In this document: positions 52,198-60,629 of the stretch, piece by piece
Layout of the letters: every line of letters starts with the position of its first letter
Numbering within the stretch: position 1 is the stretch's first letter
Assembly: GCA_964394085.1 (NCBI GenBank)
Contig: CAYMWF010000016.1
Span: 17,169 to 81,168, forward strand
Source of the DNA: CAYMWF01 sp964394085 [NCBI: uncultured Gemmatimonadota bacterium]
GTDB lineage: Bacteria; GCA-2686955; CAYMWF01
DNA: 64,000 nucleotides
Direction of reading: 5' to 3'
Position numbers and translations under genes: made by a program
The notes under the pieces: generated by a model
The model's database searches: none
The model's input: only the letters and a program-made list of their open reading frames with translations
Told to the model about the DNA's origin: nothing

Positions 52198-53367
52198 TCA
52201 ACGTAAACAGGTAAAACCGGTGGTGCGGCTGGTTCCGTTGTTTTCGACCCTGATGAGATACCGCCCGGATGCGACCGGCGTTCCGGAATCGTCTTTTCCG
52301 TTCCAGATGAACCTGTGCAGGCCATTCCGCACGGAACCCGAGTAAAGACTTCGGACAAGGTGCCCGTTCGGTGCGTGGATCGATATCGAACCTTCACCGG
52401 AAGAGTCGAATTGTATTCTCAGCATGGTAGCGAATTTCTTCTCCTGCAGGATTCTTTCAGGTTGCTGCAGTAGGAGAGGATCGGTATCGTAGTCGTCCCC
52501 CTGTCCGGAGGCGGTTTCACCCGCGCACACTTTACCGAGGATGGCGTATGTCTGGTACATCTCATCTTGCTCACCGTGCAACCGCCAGGTCCACCTGTTG
52601 TCGTTTCCTTCCGGGAAGAAATTTTCAGCAAGCTCGTAACAGTCGCAATCGCGGTTTTCCAGGATTTCCCAGGACTCCAGCTCGCCGCCGGTTTCGAAAT
52701 CGTACTCTACGTACAGTCTGGTGAACTCAACGATGCCGATTCCGGGTGCGAAATAATAATCGGCTGCGATTTGATCCTGATCGTCCTCAACATGGATTCT
52801 CATGACACCGGAGAAGGTGTGGCCGAAAATCGTCGAAAGCTCCAGTCCGGTTTCTTCGATACTGCATCTTGTAATCATTGTCACCGGATCAGCGGGAGGT
52901 TGGATGAGGGTGGATGTATCCTGCCAGCAGAGACCCGGTTCGGGGGGTATCGATATCAGCGGATCGCGGTACAGGCAGTCGAGCAGGTCCCCGTCGATTC
53001 CCGCGGCGAGGAGAAGAGATGTAGCTTCGCCGTAGATCCGTGTTTCGATTTTATCACCGGAGAATACCAGGAGATCTGCCTGTCTGTCGGGTTCGATGTC
53101 ATCTGTACAGTCGGTCACATCCGCGATATCTCCCTGACGCATCTGCTCGGTGCACAGACAGAGCTCCTGGTAATCCCCGGCGACGAACCAGTAGAGAATA
53201 AAGCAGGGCAACTCGGGAATGTCAGGCGCACTTTTGCATCCCGTGATCATGAGAATGAAGAGAACCGTGATGAGAATAGGCTTCAGTTTGTAAAAAAACC
53301 GGTTTTTGGAGCGATGACTCCGGTTCTCATCCTGTGTGCTTTCGTTTATGACACGATCAGTTTTCAT
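52198..53367 (-). CDS. lipoprotein with C-terminal FlgD-like Ig domain, unknown function
   Basis: About 389 residues. After a basic stretch a lipoprotein signal ends LFILMITGC (Cys about 44). The middle has many cysteines (CFILYWF, CLCTEQM, DCTDD, DCDCYEL) and DDQDQIAADYYFAPGIG, a pattern of periplasmic proteins of unknown role. The last 75 residues (ISIHAPNGHLVRSLYSGSVR, then NGKDDSGTPVASGRYLIRV) match FlgD/T9SS-like Ig repeats, but there is no typical T9SS end. The ATG at 53367 is chosen over a TTG at 53403. It precedes lpxB, whose start lies five bases after its stop. Confidence 0.6.
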   Translation of the reverse strand: MKTDRVINESTQDENRSHRSKNRFFYKLKPILITVLFILMITGCKSAPDIPELPCFILYWFVAGDYQELCLCTEQMRQGDIADVTDCTDDIEPDRQADLLVFSGDKIETRIYGEATSLLLAAGIDGDLLDCLYRDPLISIPPEPGLCWQDTSTLIQPPADPVTMITRCSIEETGLELSTIFGHTFSGVMRIHVEDDQDQIAADYYFAPGIGIVEFTRLYVEYDFETGGELESWEILENRDCDCYELAENFFPEGNDNRWTWRLHGEQDEMYQTYAILGKVCAGETASGQGDDYDTDPLLLQQPERILQEKKFATMLRIQFDSSGEGSISIHAPNGHLVRSLYSGSVRNGLHRFIWNGKDDSGTPVASGRYLIRVENNGTSRTTGFTCLR

Positions 53368-53543
53368 GCCGAAAGGAAACACCACCAATCGTATCCGTGT
53401 CAAGAAGATCCGGGGTTCAGGAAGGAATCGATCAAGCTATCGCGGAGAGGAGGCTGGAGCTGTTCGATGAGGATTCGTGGTTTCGGGATCCGGTTCCTCG
53501 AAGGAGGGTCGTAGCCGGTTCCCGGAAGCCCGGACAGTTTGTA

Positions 53544-53592
53544 ATCGCGGATAAGCTGCGAACCTGTAGGGTTCGTCAGCTTCATCCGCGAT
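53544..53592. repeat. long imperfect hairpin
   Basis: ATCGCGGAT, AGCTG and GAACC on the left are mirrored by GGTTC, CAGCT and ATCCGCGAT on the right, with two one-base bulges and a short TGTAG-type loop. That gives roughly 20 paired bases. It adjoins the terminator hairpin of the DUF3604 gene and lies between it and the next minus-strand gene. There is no gene in the 243 bases between the two coding regions. Confidence 0.55.
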
Positions 53593-53622
53593 ATAAAAAG
53601 CTGCCGAAGGTCAGCTTTTTAT
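53593..53622 (-). terminator. bidirectional-type terminator hairpin after the DUF3604 gene
   Basis: ATAAAAAGCTG (53593-53603) and CAGCTTTTTAT (53612-53622) form a perfect 11-bp stem with an 8-base loop. The A and T runs flank the core as in intrinsic terminators. It overlaps the stop of the minus-strand gene at 53611. Confidence 0.7.
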
Positions 53623-55464
53623 CAGTTCTACCCAGACAGGGCTGGACCACGCGACTCCGTCGTCCGCCTGCCGCACTCTGAGGTAGTAATAATCGCCTTC
53701 GATGATCGGTATCGGATCCGTCCACTCGAACCTGCAGCGTTCCCCGGTGGGGCTATATGTAACGGCATCGTATCCGCTTTTCACTACGACCAGGCTCTCA
53801 AGTGGTGCCGTACCGAATACATGGGCTTCGATCCTCCCCCGCCCTCCCGGAGCGATGGAGCGCCCCATGAAGACGCCGTTTACGGAAAAAGCGATTACTA
53901 TCCTCTGGCCGCTCGTTCCGTATGTGTACCTGTCGTAAAGAGCCTGCCAGACCGATTCGCGGGTCAGTTCATCCGCCCAGACGCCGGCGGCGCCCCAGAA
54001 GAAAGGCTTCATCCGTTTCCCGGGATGACCTATATGGCCGTCTCCGGCGGCGATGATGCCGAACCGGAGTCCGCGGTCGAGAGCGTCGCGCACGGTATAA
54101 CCGGGAGTAGAGCCCCTGACAGCATTCGGACAGCGGTGATATTCAGAGGAACCGTGGACCGAGGATATTTCGACCAGACGATCGAACCCGGGGTCGAACC
54201 GGTCCCAGTCGATTCGCGCGGGTTCACCGGCGGGATGGTGCGGAATGGTCATGGCCTTGCCGGGAACGAGCTTCTCCCATAGTTCTTCAGGTTCATCCGT
54301 TTCGGGATTCTTGGAATCATGAACCAGACCTTGACTGTCGGCGTAGTAAACATTTCTGTGCCCCGATTTCCAGTTCGTATATTCGTAAGCGTGGAATGTG
54401 ACGAACCGTTCAGGGAGATTGAACGAATCAGCCACTGCCGCGGCACGTTTCCATCCTTCGCCGGCCAGCGGGAACATGCCGTGGGAATCGTGGTCGGTTA
54501 ACACCGCAACATCGAGATTGGAGACATCTTTTGCGTATCTGTAGAATTCGGCGAAGGAACCTGTGCCGTCGCTCCAGGCGGAGTGACCGTGCAGATCCCC
54601 CCAGTAGAGGGTCCGATTCGGTACCGGAGAGGATTCAATTATCCAGGAAGGATTCGACTCTCCCTCCAGGCCATCCGGTCCGCGACCCCGGAAAGAGACC
54701 CTCCCGGTATCGGACGGCGCTTCGAAAAGGAGCAGGCCTGTTCCCCGGTTGACCGGAACCCGGTGAACCGTTCCGTTCGGGCTTTCGATGATTTCCACGG
54801 TATCGCTGAATGAAAACGCCAGGTTATCGAACCGGTCCAGGGCGGCCACTGTTACCCTCATTGTATCTCCCGGCAGGACAATCGGTTGAGCGACCAGGTG
54901 CAGGTAGACGGCTTCGGCGGCTAATATCCGTAAATATGGATGATTTTTTATTTCGGAGTAAAGACCGTCGCCGTCGCCGTCCACTTTGATTTTGAAATAC
55001 TGGCGGTGTTCCGAATAGGGATCGATCCGAACGCCGTTTTTATAGGTTCTATCACCTCCATAGCTGATAATCAGGGTGTCTCCCCCGTTGAAACCGCCCC
55101 TTTCCACCGAAACCAGGGCGTACATTTCACCGGGGTTTACGTCGAGTTTCAGTTTTTTTCCGGGAGGTTGTTTCACTATGGATACATATCCGGGATATTC
55201 ATCCGAGGTCGATTGAGGTCTGGTCCATTGCCAGAAAAAGGGGAAATGGAAGACAACGCCGCCTCCCTGGGAGATCCCGTCGTCGCCCGCGATGAATCCC
55301 AGACGCCACGATCCCACTGCTCCGGCGACTACCGGTTCGGAAGGTTCTATCCAGGCTCTTCCGGAACCATCCGAGCCGATCTGTCTCTCCCGTCGGTCCG
55401 AATCGGAACACCCCGCCAGTGCCAGAAAGAAACAGGTGAAAAGTGTTGGTAGGTATCTGAGCAT
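53611..55464 (-). CDS. DUF3604 / PHP-type metallo-phosphoesterase lipoprotein
   Basis: A 617-residue lipoprotein (lipobox LALAGC, Cys about 19). Residues 30-270 are beta-sandwich-like with FFWQWTRPQSTSDEYPGYV. From about 280 a PHP/DUF3604 domain begins: LYWGDLHGHSAWSDGTGSF and VAVLTDHDSHGMFP supply His and Asp metal ligands, TIPHHPAG another, and GIIAAGDGHIGHPG the last. DUF3604 proteins are uncharacterised metal-dependent hydrolases, often found with sulfatases. A terminator overlaps its stop. The upstream receiver gene ends 57 bases before the start. Confidence 0.82.
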   Translation of the reverse strand: MLRYLPTLFTCFFLALAGCSDSDRRERQIGSDGSGRAWIEPSEPVVAGAVGSWRLGFIAGDDGISQGGGVVFHFPFFWQWTRPQSTSDEYPGYVSIVKQPPGKKLKLDVNPGEMYALVSVERGGFNGGDTLIISYGGDRTYKNGVRIDPYSEHRQYFKIKVDGDGDGLYSEIKNHPYLRILAAEAVYLHLVAQPIVLPGDTMRVTVAALDRFDNLAFSFSDTVEIIESPNGTVHRVPVNRGTGLLLFEAPSDTGRVSFRGRGPDGLEGESNPSWIIESSPVPNRTLYWGDLHGHSAWSDGTGSFAEFYRYAKDVSNLDVAVLTDHDSHGMFPLAGEGWKRAAAVADSFNLPERFVTFHAYEYTNWKSGHRNVYYADSQGLVHDSKNPETDEPEELWEKLVPGKAMTIPHHPAGEPARIDWDRFDPGFDRLVEISSVHGSSEYHRCPNAVRGSTPGYTVRDALDRGLRFGIIAAGDGHIGHPGKRMKPFFWGAAGVWADELTRESVWQALYDRYTYGTSGQRIVIAFSVNGVFMGRSIAPGGRGRIEAHVFGTAPLESLVVVKSGYDAVTYSPTGERCRFEWTDPIPIIEGDYYYLRVRQADDGVAWSSPVWVELIKS

Positions 55465-55520
55465 CGGCTGAAGTCAGGAACGGTTGAAGGTGGGATTTTG
55501 ATGCATTGGAAGGATTCCGC

Positions 55521-55901
55521 TTAAAGTAAATCGTGAAGGATGTTGCGCATCTCGCTCATCTTAAACGGCTTAGAGATAAAACCCTTAACCCCGAGTTTTT
55601 CCATGTCTTCTGGTTCTATATACTTGTCATATCCTCCGGTGAGGAAGATCAAGGTTTCCGGTTTTATTTTGTGAAGTTTTTCGGCCAGGACGAGGCCGGA
55701 GATTCCGGGTAGAATAACATCGATCAAGGCGAGCCTGAAATTATGGTTTTGAAAGTCGTCGAGAGCTTCTTCAGCCGAGGCGTACGCCATTGGTTTATAC
55801 CCGAAGTAGAGCATCATGTCGTTAAGAACGCCTCTTATACCTTCTTCATCGTCTACTATCAGAACCTCGATGTCCGGTGAAGCGGTGTTATTTTCATCCA
55901 T
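55521..55901 (-). CDS. single-domain response regulator (CheY-like)
   Basis: A 126-residue stand-alone receiver: acidic pair VLIVDDEEG at 12-20, phospho-acceptor Asp in LALIDVILPG near 62, switch Thr in IFLTGGYD near 90, and Lys in ISKPFKM near 112. No output domain is present, so it must act by protein contact or as a phosphorelay step. It has a good sigma-70 promoter about 40-65 bases upstream. No kinase gene is adjacent. Confidence 0.87.
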   Translation of the reverse strand: MDENNTASPDIEVLIVDDEEGIRGVLNDMMLYFGYKPMAYASAEEALDDFQNHNFRLALIDVILPGISGLVLAEKLHKIKPETLIFLTGGYDKYIEPEDMEKLGVKGFISKPFKMSEMRNILHDLL

Positions 55902-55938
55902 TGTTTTATCCTGTAGAAAGTCGTACTACTTCATCCGC

Positions 55939-55967
55939 AACATACTTGTATCTTACCGGACTGTCAA
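55939..55967 (-). promoter_or_regulatory. predicted sigma-70 promoter for the response regulator
   Basis: On the minus strand a perfect TTGACA (55967-55962), a 17-base spacer and TATGTT (55944-55939). It lies upstream of the response-regulator ATG at 55901 and in the gap after the phosphodiesterase gene. Confidence 0.5.
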
Positions 55968-56047
55968 GGGATGTAATCTTAACAGATTCAAATGAGCCGC
56001 CTTTATGAAACCTCTCACATTAAGTAGGTTGACGTTTTGCGGGTGGA

Positions 56048-57691
56048 TCAGATGTATCCGAGGCCCTTCAGATGTTCAGACATCTTTTCTACGTCGTCCC
56101 TGGAATATACATCCTCGCCGTCTGCCGCGCTCTTACCTTTACAAGTTTTTTCTGATTGAATCGTCCTTACAGGATTCGATTCCAGGTAATTTTCGCTGAA
56201 TGCTTCATTGATTACCCGGCCGTCCATTTCTTCGGGTACGGGAAGGCCCAGAAGGTACAGCAGCGTCGGCGCAACATCGATGATTTCCGGATTTTCGATG
56301 CGGCGACCGGGGGTCACGCCGTCCCCTTTCAGGAAGAAGATGCCTTCCATCCTGTGGGTGCCGGATATCCGCACTGAATCGACGCAGACATCCTTAGGGT
56401 AGAAGTATTTATGGCCCAGGTACCCTTTTTCATCCGGATGTATCACGAGGTCCGGCGCTTTATCCGTCCAGGGGCCTGAGTAGATATTCTCAGACCTGTA
56501 AACATCCTGGACAACGGGATGACCCGATTCAACGTCGCGGTAAGCCAGAAGTTTCTCAGAAATTTCGTCGCGAAGTCTTTCATATTCAGCGCCTGGATTC
56601 ACGATTCCGGAGGGCTGCCGGCCTTTCACATTCAAGTAGATTCCCTGTTCGGTCATATTCCCGAAATAGGCCCTGGTGTTTTTCCAGTCGATCAGCATAT
56701 CGTGATACAGGGCCTGCCTGGGATCGATCAGGTCCCTCACTTCTTTTTCCCAGTGGGCTCCGGGCTGGGCGCTGATACCGGGAACGCGCATCCTGTGCAG
56801 CAAACGCCAGAACAGACGCGGATATCTGAACCGCCAGAGAGGTTCGAGTATCCTGCGGGGGGTCAGGTAACCCTCGCGGATCAACCAGCGGTTGACGAGA
56901 AAGTCGCGTATCTGAGGACCGGTGCCGTGGTCCGAGAGCACGGCGTAAGCCGGGCTGCCCGGCAGAATGTCGAAAAGGTTACCGATTGCCTCGTCCACTT
57001 CCCTGTAAATATCGGGTATGACATTCCCGAACTTCTGTGCGAGGACGGGATCGTGAGCGGGATGGGAATCGTCGTAGAATCGCCAGAAGAAATGCTGGGC
57101 TACATCGGTCGCCTTGAACACGATCATGAAAACATCGAGCTCGTATTCGGATATGAGGCGACGTACCAGGGCGGTTCTTTCCCTGATCACGGTCTTCAGA
57201 TCTTCAACGAAACGTTCCAGTGAACCATCATATTCAGCGCCGACCCGGTAATCAGGTCCGAGTTTATCGGCCAGTTCAGGAGGATGAGTGAATCCGCCGC
57301 CGGTCATACTGTACTGCATCCCGGGAATAACGAACCCGTTCACCTCTTCAGGTGGATATGTGAGGGGCACGTTGATCAGTCCGACCTTGAAACCGGAATC
57401 CGTGAGGATTTTCCAGATTGTCCTGGTTTTTATATCGAGATAGCTCGAAAACGGTCTGAAGTAGGAGTTTTCGACGGCGGTGAAAAAATCGAAGAGCCCA
57501 TGCTTGCCCGGATTCACGCCGGTCATGAAAGAAACCCAGGCCGGCGCGGTGACCGGCGGCACCGTTGAAATAAGCCGTGCACTGTAACCCGTGTTTACAA
57601 GGGAATGCAGGTGGGGGAGTCGACCTTTTCGAAATAATGGATCGAGGATGCTGAAATCACCGCCGTCGATTCCTAGAATGCAAAGTTTCAT
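56048..57691 (-). CDS. type I phosphodiesterase/nucleotide pyrophosphatase family protein
   Basis: A 547-residue protein of the alkaline phosphatase superfamily. LGIDGGDFSILDP at 6-18 gives the first metal Asp. PPVTAPAWVSFMTGVNPGKHG near 45-65 holds the Thr nucleophile of the NPP branch (short form VTAPAWVSFMTG). VLSDHGTGPQ near 235 and GTHRMEGIFFLKG near 445 give further metal ligands. No signal peptide is seen, so it is probably cytoplasmic. Such proteins hydrolyse phosphodiesters or act in glycan or nucleotide metabolism. No strong ribosome site precedes the ATG. The substrate is unknown. Confidence 0.8.
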   Translation of the reverse strand: MKLCILGIDGGDFSILDPLFRKGRLPHLHSLVNTGYSARLISTVPPVTAPAWVSFMTGVNPGKHGLFDFFTAVENSYFRPFSSYLDIKTRTIWKILTDSGFKVGLINVPLTYPPEEVNGFVIPGMQYSMTGGGFTHPPELADKLGPDYRVGAEYDGSLERFVEDLKTVIRERTALVRRLISEYELDVFMIVFKATDVAQHFFWRFYDDSHPAHDPVLAQKFGNVIPDIYREVDEAIGNLFDILPGSPAYAVLSDHGTGPQIRDFLVNRWLIREGYLTPRRILEPLWRFRYPRLFWRLLHRMRVPGISAQPGAHWEKEVRDLIDPRQALYHDMLIDWKNTRAYFGNMTEQGIYLNVKGRQPSGIVNPGAEYERLRDEISEKLLAYRDVESGHPVVQDVYRSENIYSGPWTDKAPDLVIHPDEKGYLGHKYFYPKDVCVDSVRISGTHRMEGIFFLKGDGVTPGRRIENPEIIDVAPTLLYLLGLPVPEEMDGRVINEAFSENYLESNPVRTIQSEKTCKGKSAADGEDVYSRDDVEKMSEHLKGLGYI

Positions 57692-57740
57692 TCAGTATGG
57701 AAATCTGGAGCCCGGCAGGAACCCGGAATGTTTCTACCCA

Positions 57741-58919
57741 CTAAAACATATACTTCAGGGTGAGACCGAAGTTGAAGCCCGTCAGATCGAACGGCACCGG
57801 GGCTTCACCAGTGGTCCATTGATTCTTACCGCTTCCGTCACCGTCGAAATCGTAGGTGTCATCAGCCCATTCGGTATCGTCTCTGTCATGAATGTAGAGG
57901 AACGGATCCGCGTTGAAGTTTTCGACCTGGCCGATCTCTACGCTCCTGTATTCCCCCTGCAGTTCGACTGCGAGATTCCGGTTGAGGAAATACTCGACTC
58001 CCGCCCGGAGCTGAAGCCCGGGTGAAGACCCGGTCCAGTGACGTTTGCCGTTTTCTCCGAAATCGTATTCGAAGTATCGCTCATCAGGGATGAAATCGTG
58101 CCGGTCATACCAGCTGTCTATCGAGAAATCAAGTTGATACAATGCGATTCCGGCGCCGCCGAACAATCGTATGCCGTAGATCCATTCTCTGTAGTACGCG
58201 AGATTCACACTGAACGGGAATACTCTCGTGGTAACGGTTCGTTCGAGGTTGTACTGCTTGTTCTCGTCACCGATAATCTGGGACTGACCCGTGACTTCGA
58301 GAGAAAAACTGTCGCTGAAATATCCGAAACCCAGGGATACGCGGATATTTTCGGTCAGGCAGTTGAATACTTCACCGTAGTGACACAACCCGCCGTCATA
58401 TTTTTCATAATAAGGAATGTCGTAATACGTGTTGGCTCTGGTGAAGAAATCGTTCACACCGTCGAAAGAAGCATCCGCATAACCGAAGTTGTAAGCGATT
58501 CCGTATCGTCCCGCGAGCTTTCCGGATTTGGATTTAACCTCTCTCCGCGCCGTCTTTTTAACGAGCTCGGGCATCGGCGGCAGGGCCCTGTCGCCGGCGA
58601 GGGTACCCTCACCCGGGATTGGCGGCAGAATAAGCGGTGTTTTCAATTCTTCCAGTACGACTTCTTCCGTCGAGGTAATCTCTTCCGCAGCCTCTTCTTC
58701 CGAAGCGGTTTCTTCCGCAACCTCATCTACTTCGGCGGTTTCTTCCGCAACCTCATCTACTTCGGCGGTTTCTTCCGCAACCATCTCAGCTTCAAGCCCG
58801 ATTTCGGTTTCGCCGATACCGGTATCTTCCGGTGCAGGTTCGTCCTGCGCAAAACAGAATCCGGTGAATATGAACGATGAAACCATCAGGAGTGCAAACA
58901 TCCTGGCCCTGGTTTTCAT
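57741..58919 (-). CDS. outer-membrane protein with acidic Glu/Ala/Val repeats
   Basis: A 392-residue protein with a signal peptide (about 1-24, ending CFAQ). Residues about 28-90 are an acidic low-complexity stretch built on the unit AEETAEVDEV, encoded by a 30-base tandem repeat. Residues from about 135 form an OmpA-N/porin-like beta barrel (RYGIAYNFGYADASFDGV, AVELQGEYRSVEIGQVENF) ending LKYMF. The acidic stretch may bind cations or span the periplasm. AGGAGG precedes the ATG. The tRNA-Arg gene lies upstream on the same strand. Confidence 0.72.
   Translation of the reverse strand: MKTRARMFALLMVSSFIFTGFCFAQDEPAPEDTGIGETEIGLEAEMVAEETAEVDEVAEETAEVDEVAEETASEEEAAEEITSTEEVVLEELKTPLILPPIPGEGTLAGDRALPPMPELVKKTARREVKSKSGKLAGRYGIAYNFGYADASFDGVNDFFTRANTYYDIPYYEKYDGGLCHYGEVFNCLTENIRVSLGFGYFSDSFSLEVTGQSQIIGDENKQYNLERTVTTRVFPFSVNLAYYREWIYGIRLFGGAGIALYQLDFSIDSWYDRHDFIPDERYFEYDFGENGKRHWTGSSPGLQLRAGVEYFLNRNLAVELQGEYRSVEIGQVENFNADPFLYIHDRDDTEWADDTYDFDGDGSGKNQWTTGEAPVPFDLTGFNFGLTLKYMF
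58711..58782. repeat. 30-base tandem repeat in the acidic outer-membrane protein gene
   Basis: Two exact copies of a 30-base unit (58711-58740 and 58741-58770) plus 12 bases of a third, followed by diverged copies on both sides. Each unit encodes ten residues (AEETAEVDEV type). Copy number may vary between strains by slippage. Confidence 0.8.
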
Positions 58920-59023
58920 AGTTTCCTCCTGCAGACCGTTAGAGGGAAAGCTGGGGCTGAATGCCGTCAGCTACAATCGCCATATTGAAAGTCACTCGAG
59001 CTGCCTTTCAATGTTTCGGTTTA

Positions 59024-59100
59024 TGGTGCCCCCGGGAGGACTCGAACCCCCGGCACGAGGTTTAGGAAACCTCTGCTCTATCCGCCTGAGCTACGGGGGC
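59024..59100 (-). tRNA. tRNA-Arg (anticodon CCT)
   Basis: On the minus strand the cloverleaf reads: acceptor GCCCCCG pairing with CGGGGGC, D stem GCTC/GAGC, anticodon stem GAGGT/ACCTC with loop TTCCTAA (anticodon CCT, reading AGG), and the T arm with GGTTCGAGTCC. Discriminator A is followed by an encoded CCA (59026-59024). The mature body is 74 bases plus CCA. Confidence 0.95.
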
Positions 59101-59121
59101 TCACGCATAATACGTAATGCG

Positions 59122-59143
59122 AAGCCGCGCGGGCGCGCGGCTT
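59122..59143. other. GC-rich hairpin upstream of tRNA-Arg
   Basis: AAGCCGCGC (59122-59130) and GCGCGGCTT (59135-59143) form a perfect 9-bp stem with a 4-base loop. It lies between the apt stop and the tRNA on the minus strand. No T-run follows. It may end apt transcription partially or act as a processing signal. Confidence 0.4.
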
Positions 59144-59239
59144 GTCCATCCGATTGGGAACGGAGTATATGTGATCCCGTTTTTAAGATCAACCTAAATG
59201 TTGTAGTTTTCCGCTTTTCGATGAACGGCGCGGGTGCGG

Positions 59240-59752
59240 TTATGCCATGATCATGGAATATATCGGGTGATCGGTCAGCTTTCTTCGTCCTTCAAGCCCG
59301 GTCAGTTCTATGAGGAATACGATTTCCCTGAGAACGGCCCCTGTTTCTTCGAGCAGTGAGACAGCTGCGGCGGCTGTTCCGCCGGTGGCGAGCAGATCGT
59401 CGACGAGCAGAACAGAGGAACCGCGCGGGATCGCATCCTTGTGCATCTCAACCCTGTCCTCGCCGTATTCGAGCGAATATGCCGCCGAATATACCGGCGC
59501 CGGCAGCTTGCCCGGCTTCCTGATCGGGATGAAACCGGTTCCCAGGGCGATTGCCAGCGCTCCGCCGAAGATAAACCCCCTGGCTTCGATTCCTACCACG
59601 AATTCGATTCCCTCGTTTTCGTATCGAGCAGCGAGCTTTTCGATAACCGCGGCGAAGGCACCGGGTTTTTTCAGCAGGGTGGTAATATCCTTGAAGAGGA
59701 TGCCTTCCTTCGGAAAATCGGGAATTTCTCTGATATACGATTCAAAATCCAT
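59240..59752 (-). CDS. apt: adenine phosphoribosyltransferase
   Basis: A 170-residue Apt, salvaging adenine to AMP with PRPP. The PRPP-binding loop is VLLVDDLLATGGTAAA near 120-135. FVVGIEARGFIFGGALA near 50 and IREIPDFPKEGILFKDIT at the start are family blocks. Full length. It lies downstream of the sigma factor gene on the same strand, with a 39-base gap, and before tRNA-Arg. Confidence 0.95.
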   Translation of the reverse strand: MDFESYIREIPDFPKEGILFKDITTLLKKPGAFAAVIEKLAARYENEGIEFVVGIEARGFIFGGALAIALGTGFIPIRKPGKLPAPVYSAAYSLEYGEDRVEMHKDAIPRGSSVLLVDDLLATGGTAAAAVSLLEETGAVLREIVFLIELTGLEGRRKLTDHPIYSMIMA

Positions 59753-59791
59753 CTTCGTTTCTCCATGTGAATGGGGATTGGGAAAAATTGT

Positions 59792-60628
59792 TCAAAGGAG
59801 GAGCTGTTCTTCGGAACGTTCGATAAGACGGCGGAGTTTCATCAGCGCTTTTTTTTCAATCTGCCTGACCCTTTCACGGGATACTCCTATATCGTCGCCC
59901 GTCTCGGACAGGGTGTAGAATTTGCCGTTTCTGAAACCGAAACGCATCTGAAGCACGTCCTGTTCCCTTTCGGTAAGCATTCTTACCAGGTTCTGCAGCC
60001 GCCTGTTTCTCAGGTGGGTGTCAACGAATTCGGCGGGGGTTTTCGTTGATTTATCTTCGAGCCTGCTCAGAAAATTTTCGTATACTTCCCGTGTGAGAGG
60101 ATTGTCGGATGACCGGACCTTGTCGAGGAGATTGACGAGGGTGTCGAGTCTTTCAGGATCGATGTCCATCTGTTCGGCGGCTTCATCCAGAGTCGGCTCC
60201 TTGCCGTGCTTCTGCATGAACTCGCTGCGGACTTTATAAAATTTCCGGACGGTATCCAGCACGTGGACCGGCACCCTGATTGTCGACCCCTGATTGACGA
60301 TGGCTCTGGTTATCGATTGTTTTATCCACCAGGTGGCGTATGTAGAGAAGCGGTAACCGAAGTCGGGATTGAATTTATCAGTCGCAATCATGAGGCCGAT
60401 GTTCCCCTCTTCGATCAGATCCATGAGAGGCAGGCCCTTGTTGACGTAGTTTTTCGCGATGTGAATCACCAGGCGCAGATTCGAGACGATCAGTTGTTTC
60501 TTCGCATCCTCGTTACCCTCTCGGGTTTTTTGGGCGAGATTTAACTCTTCCTCCCTGGTGAGAAGGGGTATTTTACTTATATCCCTGAAATAGAACTGGT
60601 CGGGTGTATCGTGAGGTCCCTTGTCCAT
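59792..60628 (-). CDS. sigma-70 family (group 2-like) sigma factor
   Basis: A 278-residue primary-type sigma factor without the long region 1.1. Region 1.2/2.1 begins at RDISKIPLLTREEE. Region 2 (about 45-115) contains LVIHIAKNYVNKGLPLMDLI, IGLMIATDKFNPDFGYRFS and TYATWWIKQSITRAI. Region 3 follows. Region 4 (about 215-275) has LTEREQDVLQMRFGF and the helix-turn-helix DDIGVSRERVRQIEKKAL. The size is like RpoS or a second sigma factor in FCB bacteria. It starts one base after the M23 lipoprotein gene, an order like nlpD-rpoS. Confidence 0.85.
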   Translation of the reverse strand: MDKGPHDTPDQFYFRDISKIPLLTREEELNLAQKTREGNEDAKKQLIVSNLRLVIHIAKNYVNKGLPLMDLIEEGNIGLMIATDKFNPDFGYRFSTYATWWIKQSITRAIVNQGSTIRVPVHVLDTVRKFYKVRSEFMQKHGKEPTLDEAAEQMDIDPERLDTLVNLLDKVRSSDNPLTREVYENFLSRLEDKSTKTPAEFVDTHLRNRRLQNLVRMLTEREQDVLQMRFGFRNGKFYTLSETGDDIGVSRERVRQIEKKALMKLRRLIERSEEQLLL

Positions 60629-60629
60629 A

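Noticed and set aside
52567-53514. 315-codon open frame on the plus strand opposite the FlgD-like lipoprotein gene
   Set aside because: The minus-strand gene has a lipoprotein signal, an Ig-like end and sits in the lpx operon. The antisense frame has no family features.
58038-58880. 280-codon open frame antisense to the acidic outer-membrane protein gene
   Set aside because: It mirrors the real gene in GC-rich repeat DNA. It has no ribosome site, signal or recognisable domain, and is rich in Phe/Arg from the reversed repeats.
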